From Oscillospiraceae bacterium UBA1230 (GTDB taxonomy: Bacteria; Bacillota; Clostridia; Oscillospirales; Oscillospiraceae): a stretch of 22,474 nt of DNA. Positions 15,690-22,392 of this stretch are shown piece after piece (the first letter of the stretch is position 1; every line of letters starts with the position of its first letter). The stretch covers positions 9,864 through 32,337 of the forward strand of contig DBWU01000059.1 of NCBI GenBank assembly GCA_002309395.1, given 5' to 3'. The notes below the pieces were generated by a model. It was given only the letters and a program-made list of their open reading frames with translations. It searched no databases and was not told the origin of the DNA. The position numbers and the translations under genes were made by a program.

Positions 15690-16418
15690 TCATTTCACAC
15701 CGCCAAAGCGGCGGTCGCGCTTTTGATAGGCAAGGATTGCCTCATCCATCGTGCGCTCGGTAAAATCCGGCCAAAGCGTATCGCAAAAATAGAACTCGCT
15801 GTACGCGCACTGCCACAGGAGAAAGTTGCTGATACGCTGTTCGCCGCCCGGTCGGATCAACAGATCGGGATCGGGCATTCCCGCCGAGTAGAGATACTTC
15901 CCGAAGTTCTCCTCCGTCCACGCCTCGCCGGAGGCGGCACAGCGGCGCGCCGCCTGCAGGATCTCGTCTCTGCCGCCGTAATTGAGGCATATGTTCGCCT
16001 GAAACCCGTTGATATGCGCGGAGATATCGTTCGTGCGCTCCATAAGCGCCTGCAGTTCCGGGGAAAGGACGCTCACGTCGCCCAAAAAACGAAGGCGGAT
16101 CTGATCGCGCTCCATGGAGTCGATCGCCTCCATCATGTACTGGCGCAAAAGACCCATGATCGCGTCCACCTCCTCCGGCGGACGCTTCCAGTTCTCTGTG
16201 GAAAAGGCGTAGACCGTCAGGTATTCGATCCCCAACTCCTTGCAATAGGTGGCGATCCGGCGGAACACTTCCGCCCCTGCCTTATGCCCGGCCGTGCGCG
16301 GCAAACCGCGGCGACGCGCCCAGCGGCCGTTGCCGTCCATAATAATAGCGACGTGGCGGGGAAGGCGGCTCCTGTCCACCTGCCCCGCCGGGTCGGCTTT
16401 TTTCTTCCAATGACGCAT
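15690..16418 (-). CDS. uppS: Undecaprenyl diphosphate synthase (cis-prenyltransferase)
   Basis: This is a 242-aa cytosolic enzyme that condenses IPP units onto farnesyl diphosphate to make the C55 carrier for peptidoglycan. Signature motifs are HVAIIMDGNGRWA (22-34, with catalytic Asp28), GHKAG (44-48), YAFSTENWKRP (70-80), CLNYGGRDE and RPGGEQRISNFLLWQ, then EFYFCDTLWPDF. The ATG at 16418 shares a base with the frr TGA (TGATG), so translation is probably coupled; the nearest GGAA is rather far upstream. An adjacent TTG would add one residue. Confidence 0.98.
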   Translation of the reverse strand: MRHWKKKADPAGQVDRSRLPRHVAIIMDGNGRWARRRGLPRTAGHKAGAEVFRRIATYCKELGIEYLTVYAFSTENWKRPPEEVDAIMGLLRQYMMEAIDSMERDQIRLRFLGDVSVLSPELQALMERTNDISAHINGFQANICLNYGGRDEILQAARRCAASGEAWTEENFGKYLYSAGMPDPDLLIRPGGEQRISNFLLWQCAYSEFYFCDTLWPDFTERTMDEAILAYQKRDRRFGGVK

Positions 16419-16975
16419 CAAACCGACATCAATTCCTTTTCTTTACTGTCGAGCAGCTTCTCGATTTCCTTGCAATGATCGTCCGTCAGCTTTTGCAGGT
16501 CTTTTTCCGCCAGCTTCAGCTCGTCTTCGGTGATCTCGGAATTCTTCTGCTGTTTCTTAAAAGCGTCCATCGCGTCGCGGCGGATGTTGCGGATCGCCAC
16601 CTTGCCGTTTTCAGCGTATTTATGGATCTGCTTGACCAGCTCCCGGCGGCGCTCCTCCGTAAGCTGGGGAAATGCCAGGCGGATGCACTTACCGTCGTTT
16701 TGCGGATTGATCCCCAGATCGGATTCCAAGATCGCCTTCTCGATGGGGCGAAGCATCGACCCGTCCCAGGGCGTGATGACCAGCATACGGGGGTCGGGGG
16801 ACGCCACCGAGCCGATCTGCTGGATGGGCGTGGGCGTTCCGTAATAGTCCACGCTGATGCGGTTGAGCACCGCGGCGTTGGCACGGCCGGCGCGCACGGC
16901 GTCAAAGTCGTGGAGCACGGACTCGATGCTCTTCTTCATCTTTTCCTCGTAGGCTTTGTACTCGTCTTTCAACAT
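16418..16975 (-). CDS. frr: Ribosome recycling factor
   Basis: This is a 185-aa factor that, with EF-G, splits post-termination ribosomes. The full-length product has the family's N-terminal helix, the block VRAGRANAAVLNRISVDYYG (27-46), TPIQQIGSV and the C-terminal three-helix segment ending LDSKEKELMSV. The length is the standard 185 aa. GAAGGAG precedes the ATG at 16975. It lies 30 nt downstream of pyrH, the near-universal order pyrH-frr. Confidence 0.99.
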   Translation of the reverse strand: MLKDEYKAYEEKMKKSIESVLHDFDAVRAGRANAAVLNRISVDYYGTPTPIQQIGSVASPDPRMLVITPWDGSMLRPIEKAILESDLGINPQNDGKCIRLAFPQLTEERRRELVKQIHKYAENGKVAIRNIRRDAMDAFKKQQKNSEITEDELKLAEKDLQKLTDDHCKEIEKLLDSKEKELMSV

Positions 16976-17005
16976 GGCGTATATCTCCTTCCTGCTTGCA
17001 GTTTT

Positions 17006-17722
17006 TTATTCTTTGACAATGGTGCCGATCTTTTCGCCCCGCACGGCGCGGATAATGTTGCGCGGATCCTTCAGAGCGAACACCAGCACGGGAATGTGGT
17101 TATCCATCGACAAACTGGTGGCGGTAGAATCCATCACCGCCAGATGCTGTGCCAGCACGTCTTCATAGGTGATGGAATCGAACTTGACGGCGGAGGCGTT
17201 CTTGGCAGGATCGCTGTCATATACGCCGTCGATATTCTTGGCGAGCAGGATCACGTCGGCATTGATCTCCGCCGCGCGAAGCACCGCCGCCGTATCGGTG
17301 GAAAAGTAGGGACTGCCGGTGCCGCAGCCGAAGATGACCACCCGACCCTTCTCCAAATGCCGCACCGCACGGGCGCGGATATACGGCTCCGCCACTTCCT
17401 TGATCTCCAGCGCCGTCTGGATCCGCACCGGCACGTTTTTCTGCTCCAGCACGTCCGCCAGAGCCATGCAGTTCATCGCCGTGGCCAGCATTCCCATATG
17501 GTCGGCACGGGTGCGCTCGATGTAGCCTTCGCCGTTTTTTACGCCGCGCCAGAAATTGCCGCCGCCGATGACGATGCCCATCTCCACGCCCATGGCGACG
17601 CACTCGCGTATCACGTCCGCCACCCGACTCAACATATTGAAGTCCAAACCGAAATGTTTTTCACCTGCCAGCGCCTCACCGCTGATCTTCAGCAGTACGC
17701 GCTTATACCGTATCCCGTCCAT
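17006..17722 (-). CDS. pyrH: Uridylate kinase PyrH
   Basis: This is a 238-aa UMP kinase that forms UDP from UMP and ATP. Amino-acid-kinase motifs are LLKISGEAL (10-18), VIGGGNFWRG near 51-60, FGCGTGSPYFSTDTAA and DGVYDSDP. The ATG at 17722 follows AGGAGGTTGCC. It is the first gene of the eight-gene operon down to polC. rpsB and tsf, which usually precede it in Firmicutes, are not here: a divergent pseudouridine synthase sits upstream instead, so the operon starts at pyrH. Confidence 0.99.
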   Translation of the reverse strand: MDGIRYKRVLLKISGEALAGEKHFGLDFNMLSRVADVIRECVAMGVEMGIVIGGGNFWRGVKNGEGYIERTRADHMGMLATAMNCMALADVLEQKNVPVRIQTALEIKEVAEPYIRARAVRHLEKGRVVIFGCGTGSPYFSTDTAAVLRAAEINADVILLAKNIDGVYDSDPAKNASAVKFDSITYEDVLAQHLAVMDSTATSLSMDNHIPVLVFALKDPRNIIRAVRGEKIGTIVKE

Positions 17723-17747
17723 GGCAACCTCCTGATTGTATTCCTCT

Positions 17748-17775
17748 GTATTTTACCTTATTTTTCTTCGTTTGC
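17748..17775 (-). promoter_or_regulatory. Possible promoter for the pyrH-polC operon
   Basis: The minus strand carries TAAAAT about 25-30 nt before the pyrH ribosome-binding site, with a weak ATGCAA or TATGCA 16-17 nt upstream, in an A/T-rich stretch. The -35 box is poor, so the exact position is tentative, but the orientation of the upstream gene requires a promoter here. Confidence 0.4.
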
Positions 17776-17837
17776 ATAGGGGGTAAATCATTTTTTTCGC
17801 AGGATTTTGTTTTTCGAGCGCCGCCCGGCACCAAATC

Positions 17838-17866
17838 TTGTATTTTCCGCGCATCTATGGCATAAT
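17838..17866 (+). promoter_or_regulatory. Promoter for the short RluA-type gene
   Basis: TTGTAT (17838-17843), 17-nt spacer, CATAAT (17861-17866), 18 nt before the ATG at 17885. Transcription would begin close to the GGAGG site, giving a very short leader. Confidence 0.6.
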
Positions 17867-17884
17867 GACGGCGGAGGTGTGCCT

Positions 17885-18529
17885 ATGGAGATCGTATATT
17901 GCGACGAGCGGATCGTGGTAGCGGTAAAGCCGTCGGGCGTTTTAAGCACCGACGACGGGATGCCGGCGCTGCTGCGGCGCGAACTCGGCACCGCGTGTTT
18001 TCGCACCGTACACCGGCTGGACGCGCCGGTTTCCGGCTTGATGGTGCTTGCCCGGAGCGGCGAGGCCGCGTCGATCCTCTCCCGGCAGATCCGCGAGGGT
18101 TCGTTTCATAAAACGTATCTGGCGGTAGTGCACGGCGCGCCGCCTCAACAGGATACGTGGTGCAACCTGCTGGGTCGGGACAAAAGTCGCCGCCTCACCT
18201 TCGTGGCGCCGGGTCCCGGCAAGGGGATCCAGGAGGCGATCCTGCGCTACGAGGTACTTGATCGCTGTAAAGGCACTTCCCTTGTCAGAATAGAATTACA
18301 AACGGGTAGGACCCATCAGATCCGCGTGCAATTTGCCAGCCGAGGCTATCCGCTGTCAGGTGACCGGCGTTACGGAACGGAGGAATCATCCCCCTTCCCC
18401 ATTGCTCTTTGGTCCCACCGTCTGGCGTTCACCCACCCCCAGACCGGGGCGCCGCTGGACTTCCGTCTTCCGCCGCCGGACTGCGGTGCGTGGGCGGATT
18501 ATACCGGCGCGCTGGCGCGCCTTTCATAA
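17885..18529 (+). CDS. RluA-family pseudouridine synthase, short form without S4 domain
   Basis: This is a 214-aa catalytic-domain-only member of the RluA family. It begins MEIVYCDERIVVAVKPSGVL. The catalytic motif HRLDAPVSGLMVLAR is near residues 40-54, and GRTHQIRVQFASRGYPLSGDRRYG comes later, as in active enzymes. It lacks an S4 domain, so it resembles RluA/TruC-like or YlyB-short forms; the RNA target is unknown. I chose the ATG at 17885 after GGAGGTG; a longer in-frame start would lie upstream of the promoter. It is a single-gene unit, divergent from pyrH and ending at a bidirectional terminator. Confidence 0.93.
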   Translation: MEIVYCDERIVVAVKPSGVLSTDDGMPALLRRELGTACFRTVHRLDAPVSGLMVLARSGEAASILSRQIREGSFHKTYLAVVHGAPPQQDTWCNLLGRDKSRRLTFVAPGPGKGIQEAILRYEVLDRCKGTSLVRIELQTGRTHQIRVQFASRGYPLSGDRRYGTEESSPFPIALWSHRLAFTHPQTGAPLDFRLPPPDCGAWADYTGALARLS

Positions 18530-18534
18530 CGCAA

Positions 18535-18569
18535 AAGCCGATTGACAGATCACACCTGTCAATCGGCTT
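18535..18569. terminator. Bidirectional terminator between RluA-type gene and hinT
   Basis: A perfect 14-bp stem AAGCCGATTGACAG (18535-18548) / CTGTCAATCGGCTT (18556-18569) with a 7-nt loop lies between convergent genes. Read on the minus strand it ends in TTTT, so it serves hinT best. On the plus strand it is followed by CTTCTTCC, a weaker U-tract. Confidence 0.85.
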
Positions 18570-18585
18570 CTTCCGTATACAGCTA

Positions 18586-18927
18586 TCAGCCCGGAGGCCA
18601 GGTCATATCCCGGCCGGACAGCACGTGGAAATGCAGGTGAAGCACGCTTTGCCCCGCCTGTTCACCGATATTGGACACCACGCGATAACTCTCCAGCCCC
18701 AGCTTCTTTGCCGTGGCGGCGATCACCTCGAACAGGTGGGACACCACGCCGCTGTTGCCCCCGTCGATGGCGGCGACCGAGGCGATATGCGCCTTGGGGA
18801 TCACCAGAAAATGGACCGGTGCCTGAGGCGCGATATCGTAAAACGCAAGGCACTGATCGTCCTCATAGATCTTGTTGGACGGGATCTCTCCGGCAGCAAT
18901 AGCACAAAACAAGCAATCGTTTTTCAT
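18586..18927 (-). CDS. hinT: HIT family protein (HinT-like purine nucleoside phosphoramidase)
   Basis: This is a 113-aa histidine triad protein. The catalytic HxHxH is HLHFH (97-101). The N-terminus MKNDCLFCAIAAGEIPSNKI has the CxxC pair (Cys5, Cys8) seen in zinc-containing members. HinT-type enzymes hydrolyse AMP-lysine, other AMP-amidates and aminoacyl-adenylates, including those released from tRNA synthetases. That makes the position behind alaS suggestive, although the link is inference. AAAGGAG precedes the ATG at 18927. It lies 19 nt after the DUF4250 gene and is the last gene of the alaS unit. Confidence 0.95.
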   Translation of the reverse strand: MKNDCLFCAIAAGEIPSNKIYEDDQCLAFYDIAPQAPVHFLVIPKAHIASVAAIDGGNSGVVSHLFEVIAATAKKLGLESYRVVSNIGEQAGQSVLHLHFHVLSGRDMTWPPG

Positions 18928-18946
18928 ATACTCGCTCCTTTCTCCT

Positions 18947-19120
18947 TCAGCGGAATTGATGACACGTTTCGTCGTAGGTATAACCGATCTGTCCCAGTGT
19001 ATCGGTCAGCGCTTCCCTGCTCACGTCCAGCGCCCGGCAAAGCGCCTCCAGATCGCCGTATTCATCGCGCAGTTTCGTGTTGACGAGGCTCAAAAGGATA
19101 AACGGATCGCGTGGCAGCAT
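18947..19120 (-). CDS. DUF4250 domain protein, small conserved hypothetical
   Basis: This 57-aa protein begins MLPRDPFILLSLVNTKLRDE and ends near IGYTYDETCHQFR. I recognise the pattern MLPRDPFxLLSxVNTKLRD and the terminal GYxYDExxxQF as the DUF4250 family of Firmicutes; no function is known to me. It looks helical, with an HTH-like feel around LEALCRALDVSREALTDTLG (24-43), so nucleic acid binding is possible but not shown. The ATG at 19120 lies 4 nt after the alaS stop, behind AAAGGGTG in the end of alaS; a longer frame would overlap alaS by about 80 nt. It is tightly linked between alaS and hinT. Confidence 0.85.
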   Translation of the reverse strand: MLPRDPFILLSLVNTKLRDEYGDLEALCRALDVSREALTDTLGQIGYTYDETCHQFR

Positions 19121-19124
19121 TCCG

Positions 19125-21767
19125 TCACACCCTTTCCGAAATAAAACCTTCCACAGACAAAAGCGCCTCGTCCGTCTTTGCAACGTCCGTACCGCCGCCC
19201 ATGGCACTGTCCGGCTTGCCGCCGCCCTTGCCCTGACACACGGCGCTGACTGCCCGGACCAGATCGCCGGCTTTTATGCCTTTGGCAACGGCGTCCGCGC
19301 CGCAAACCGCCAGGAACGTCACCTTTTCTCCGTTGACCGACGCCAAAACCGCCGCCGCGGACGGCTCCTTATCGCGCAGGAAGTCTCCCATCCGCCGCAG
19401 AGCGGCCGCATCCAACCCGTCGCGCCGGGCGGTGATGACTTTCACACCCCCAATCTCTTTGGCACTCAGCAGAAGCTGGCGCGCCTCACCCAGCGACGCT
19501 TCGCTTTGCAGTTTTTCCAGCGTGCGGCGCAGCTCCTTCACCTCCGATGCCTGCTGCTCGATACGGCTCAACAGCTCATCCGGATTGGTTTTAAAGAACT
19601 GTGCGGCGTTTGCCAGCGTATCGGCGGCGTGTTCCATACTCTCCATGGTCAGCTCGCCGGTGGTCGCCTCGATCCGGCGAACGCCGGAGGCCACGCTGCT
19701 TTCACTGCGGACGTGGAAATATCCGGCCTTGGCGGTGTTGTCCAGATGGGTGCCGCCGCAGAACTCCAGCGAAAAATCGCCCATTTCCACCACGCGCACC
19801 GTTTCGCCGTACTTCTCACCGAACATCGCCACCGCGCCCTTGCGCTTTGCCTCCTCAATGGGCAGCACCTCGGTAACCACGGGTAAGCCGCGCAGGATCT
19901 CACCGTTGACCATGCGCTCAATTTTGTGAAGCTCCTCCGGCGTAACGGATTCAAAGTGTGTAAAGTCAAAGCGCAGGCGATCCGGTTCCACCAGCGAACC
20001 TGCCTGATGCACATGGTCGCCCAGCACCTTTTTCAGCGCCGCGTCCAGAAGATGCGTGGCGCTGTGGGCGCGGCGGATGGCGGTGCGGCGCTCGCCGTCT
20101 ACCGATGCGGTGCAGACCTCCCCCACCGCTATGGCGCCGCTCGTCACACGCCCGTAATGGAGGAATTTGCCGCCCTTGTTCTTCTGCACGTCAGTTACCG
20201 CAAAACGCCCGTTTGCCGTAACGATCTCGCCGTGATCCGCCGTCTGACCGCCCATCTCGGCGTACAGCGGCGTCTTGTCCAGCACCACGATGCCGTCCGT
20301 ACCGGCGGCGATCTCCTGGCGCAGTTCATCCTCCGCCACGATCGCCAGTATCGTACCATCGGCGCTCTCTTGCTCATAGCCTACAAACGCCGTGGCAGGA
20401 ATCTCCTTGCCCAGATCAACGCCTGCCCAGCCCAGGTCGCCCAACGCTTTGCGCGCTTCACGGGCGCGCTTTTTCTGCTCTTTCATCAAGTCGCGGAACG
20501 CTTCCTCGTCCACCTGCAGTCCCTCGTCCGACGCCATCTCTATGGTCAGATCGATGGGGAATCCGAAGGTATCGTACAGTTTGAACGCATCGGCGCCGGA
20601 GAAGGTGGTCTCCCCTTTTTCCTTATGCTCGGCCAGCATTTCACCGAAGATCCGCATACCGCCGTCGATGGTACGGGCAAAATTCTCCTCCTCGGTGCGG
20701 ATCACCTTGGTGATATACTCCTGCTTTTCCCGCAGATCGGGATACTGGCACTCGTTTTCATGGACCACCGTATCCACCACTTCGTAGAGGAACGGCTCAT
20801 TCACGCCCAACAGCTTTCCATGCCGGGCGGCACGGCGCAGAAGACGGCGCAGGACGTAACCGCGCCCCTCGTTGGAGGGCAGGATCCCGTCGCAGATCAT
20901 GAAGGTGGCACTGCGGATGTGATCGGTGATCACCCGCAGGCTCACGTCGCGCTGATGGCTTTCGCCGTAGTGGGCGCCGGTCAGGGCGCTGACGCGGTTG
21001 GTAATATTCATCACCGTATCGGTATCAAAGAGGCTCGCCACGTTTTGACATACGCAGGCAAGACGCTCCAGACCCATGCCGGTGTCAATGTTCTTCTGTT
21101 TGAGCTCCGTATAGTTGCCGTGTCCGTCGTTATCGAACTGGGAGAACACGTTGTTCCACACTTCGATATATCGGTCGCAGTCACAGCCTACGGTGCATCC
21201 GGGTTTACCGCACCCGAACTCCGCGCCCCGGTCGTAGTAGATCTCCGAGCAGGGGCCGCAGGGGCCGGAGCCGTGTTCCCAGAAGTTGTCCTCCTTGCCG
21301 AACCGGAAGATACGCTCCGGGGCGATCCCCACCTCATCGCGCCAGATGGCAAACGCCTCGTCGTCGTCCTGATAGACGCTGGGATAGAGCCGATCCGGCT
21401 CAAGACCGACCCATTCGGGACTGGTGAGGAATTCCCAGGACCAGGCGATGGCTTCGTGCTTGAAATAGTCACCGAAGGAGAAGTTGCCCAGCATCTCAAA
21501 GTATGTGCCGTGGCGCGCGGTCTTACCCACGTTCTCGATATCGCCGGTGCGGATGCATTTCTGGCAGGTGCATACCCGGCGGCGCGGCGGCTCCTCCTCG
21601 CCTTTAAACCATGGCTTCATGGGCGTCATACCGGCGTTGATGAGCAGAATGGATCGGTCGTTTTGCGGCACCAGAGAAAAGCTGGGCAGACGCAAATGCC
21701 CCTTGCTCTCAAAAAAGCGCAGGAACATTTCCCGCAGTTCGTTCAATCCGTGATAGGGATGTGACAT
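19125..21767 (-). CDS. alaS: Alanyl-tRNA synthetase
   Basis: This 880-aa enzyme charges tRNA-Ala and edits Ser and Gly mistakes. The aminoacylation core includes LLINAGMTPMKPWFKG (41-56), RHGTYFEMLGNFSFGDYFK (85-103) and GSGPCGPCSEIYYD (166-179), followed by a Cys-rich insert (CGKPGCTVGCDCD) common in this family. The editing domain has zinc ligands HSATH near 567-571 and CGGTH near 669-673. A DHHA1-type C-Ala domain ends with GKGGGKPDSAMGGGTD. I chose the ATG at 21767 behind AAAGGAG; a longer frame would run into the T-box terminator. The gene is preceded by a T-box leader and followed closely by DUF4250 and hinT genes, so all three should respond to uncharged tRNA-Ala. Confidence 0.99.
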   Translation of the reverse strand: MSHPYHGLNELREMFLRFFESKGHLRLPSFSLVPQNDRSILLINAGMTPMKPWFKGEEEPPRRRVCTCQKCIRTGDIENVGKTARHGTYFEMLGNFSFGDYFKHEAIAWSWEFLTSPEWVGLEPDRLYPSVYQDDDEAFAIWRDEVGIAPERIFRFGKEDNFWEHGSGPCGPCSEIYYDRGAEFGCGKPGCTVGCDCDRYIEVWNNVFSQFDNDGHGNYTELKQKNIDTGMGLERLACVCQNVASLFDTDTVMNITNRVSALTGAHYGESHQRDVSLRVITDHIRSATFMICDGILPSNEGRGYVLRRLLRRAARHGKLLGVNEPFLYEVVDTVVHENECQYPDLREKQEYITKVIRTEEENFARTIDGGMRIFGEMLAEHKEKGETTFSGADAFKLYDTFGFPIDLTIEMASDEGLQVDEEAFRDLMKEQKKRAREARKALGDLGWAGVDLGKEIPATAFVGYEQESADGTILAIVAEDELRQEIAAGTDGIVVLDKTPLYAEMGGQTADHGEIVTANGRFAVTDVQKNKGGKFLHYGRVTSGAIAVGEVCTASVDGERRTAIRRAHSATHLLDAALKKVLGDHVHQAGSLVEPDRLRFDFTHFESVTPEELHKIERMVNGEILRGLPVVTEVLPIEEAKRKGAVAMFGEKYGETVRVVEMGDFSLEFCGGTHLDNTAKAGYFHVRSESSVASGVRRIEATTGELTMESMEHAADTLANAAQFFKTNPDELLSRIEQQASEVKELRRTLEKLQSEASLGEARQLLLSAKEIGGVKVITARRDGLDAAALRRMGDFLRDKEPSAAAVLASVNGEKVTFLAVCGADAVAKGIKAGDLVRAVSAVCQGKGGGKPDSAMGGGTDVAKTDEALLSVEGFISERV

Positions 21768-21800
21768 GGCGATCGCTCCTTTGTCAAAATACTTTTGTGC

Positions 21801-21840
21801 AAATAGAAAGACCTCCGCCCTCAGCATAGGGGCGAAGGTC
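21801..21840 (-). terminator. T-box-controlled terminator of alaS
   Basis: On the minus strand GACCTTCGCCC (21840-21830) pairs with GGGCGGAGGTC (21820-21810), 11 bp with one G-U, then TTTCTATTT. The T-box motif just upstream would form the competing antiterminator when uncharged tRNA binds. Confidence 0.88.
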
Positions 21841-22032
21841 AACTTCACGGTACCACCCTACTTGGCGGCATAAGCCGCCCTCTCGGTTCATCCTGTAACG
21901 GGGATGGATCGTGCGGCTCACCGCCGCCGGCTCGGGAGGGGCTGATGCGCCGCTTTGCCGGCAGGCTTACACCCTCCCTGCCTCGCTTTGGCATGCTTCT
22001 GCGCGTCTCGTCTCCGTCAATGCCGTTTTGAT
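21801..22032 (-). promoter_or_regulatory. T-box riboswitch leader of alaS
   Basis: This leader, on the minus strand, should sense uncharged tRNA-Ala and let transcription continue into alaS. Starting from the 5' end, it has GACGGAGACGAGA near 22018, AAAGCGAGGCAGG with the Stem I distal hairpin GGCAGG/CCTGCC around GGTGTAAG (about 21990-21960), and then a Stem I return strand ending CCCTCCCGAGC. A likely Ala specifier GCC is at 21942-21940, placed by its distance to CCGAGC; this is tentative. Stem III is GGCGGC-TTAT-GCCGCC (21879-21864). The T-box itself is AGGGTGGTACCGTG (21859-21846), with GTG where GCG is usual. It fills most of the 378-nt gap between alaS and tRNA-Pro, and no protein gene is seen there. 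Confidence 0.93.
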
Positions 22033-22038
22033 AACGCT

Positions 22039-22066
22039 ATTGTACCACACTTTTGCCGCTTGTCAA
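22039..22066 (-). promoter_or_regulatory. Promoter for the alaS T-box leader
   Basis: Minus strand: TTGACA (22066-22061), 16-nt spacer, TACAAT (22044-22039). It is placed so that transcription starts near 22032, just before the T-box Stem I. GCTTG-A-CAAGC around the -35 is a short palindrome. Confidence 0.8.
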
Positions 22067-22106
22067 GCAAATCCTTGTCTGAGGCGTATCCGTGATCATT
22101 TGCAAT

Positions 22107-22146
22107 AAAAAACGGCAACCGCATCTTTGTACGGTCGCCGTTTTTT
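22107..22146 (-). terminator. Intrinsic terminator of tRNA-Pro
   Basis: On the minus strand CGGCGACCG (22140-22132) pairs with CGGTTGCCG (22121-22113), flanked by six A (22146-22141, which overlap the tRNA 3' end) and six T (22112-22107). It follows the tRNA CCA directly. Confidence 0.88.
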
Positions 22147-22222
22147 GGTCCGAGTGTCGAGATTCGAACTCGAGGCCTCTTGAACCCCATTCAAGCGCGA
22201 TACCAAACTTCGCCACACCCGG
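22146..22222 (-). tRNA. tRNA-Pro, anticodon GGG
   Basis: This is a complete 77-nt tRNA with encoded CCA. Acceptor CCGGGTG pairs with CACTCGG (one G-U), discriminator A. D stem GCGA/TCGC has AGTTTGGTA in the loop. Anticodon stem CTTGA/TCAAG has the loop ATGGGGT, with anticodon GGG at 22188-22186, reading CCC and CCU. T arm TCGAG-TTCGAAT-CTCGA. It has its own promoter and terminator. Confidence 0.95.
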
Positions 22223-22256
22223 ATATTCATTTACTGCCGAACCATTCAGCTTGATT

Positions 22257-22285
22257 ACTATAGCACACCTTTGCCGGATTTTCAA
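22257..22285 (-). promoter_or_regulatory. Promoter for tRNA-Pro
   Basis: Minus strand: TTGAAA (22285-22280), 17-nt spacer, TATAGT (22262-22257), 34 nt before the tRNA start. Confidence 0.8.
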
Positions 22286-22327
22286 CCCCCTATTTGAAAA
22301 AAATTCATCTTTCTTGCCTTTCTTTGG

Positions 22328-22356
22328 TTGACAAAACGGCCGAAGCATGGTAGTAT
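22328..22356 (+). promoter_or_regulatory. Promoter for tRNA-Ser
   Basis: TTGACA (22328-22333), 17-nt spacer, TAGTAT (22351-22356), 36 nt before the tRNA start. It is divergent from the tRNA-Pro promoter, with 42 bp between the two -35 boxes. Confidence 0.82.
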
Positions 22357-22392
22357 AAATATCGCGCTTGAGGGCAGGGGGCTTTTACATAC

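Noticed and set aside
19926..21764. A 612-codon open frame on the plus strand opposite alaS
   Set aside because: It is antisense to intact alaS, with low-complexity composition and no domain; same explanation as the polC shadow.
21911..22108. A 65-codon plus-strand frame in the alaS leader
   Set aside because: The stretch is explained by the T-box leader on the other strand, and no ribosome-binding site or homology is visible.
22037..22348. A 103-codon frame on the minus strand across tRNA-Pro
   Set aside because: It spans the tRNA, its terminator and promoter, and parts of the alaS promoter; it cannot be a real protein gene.
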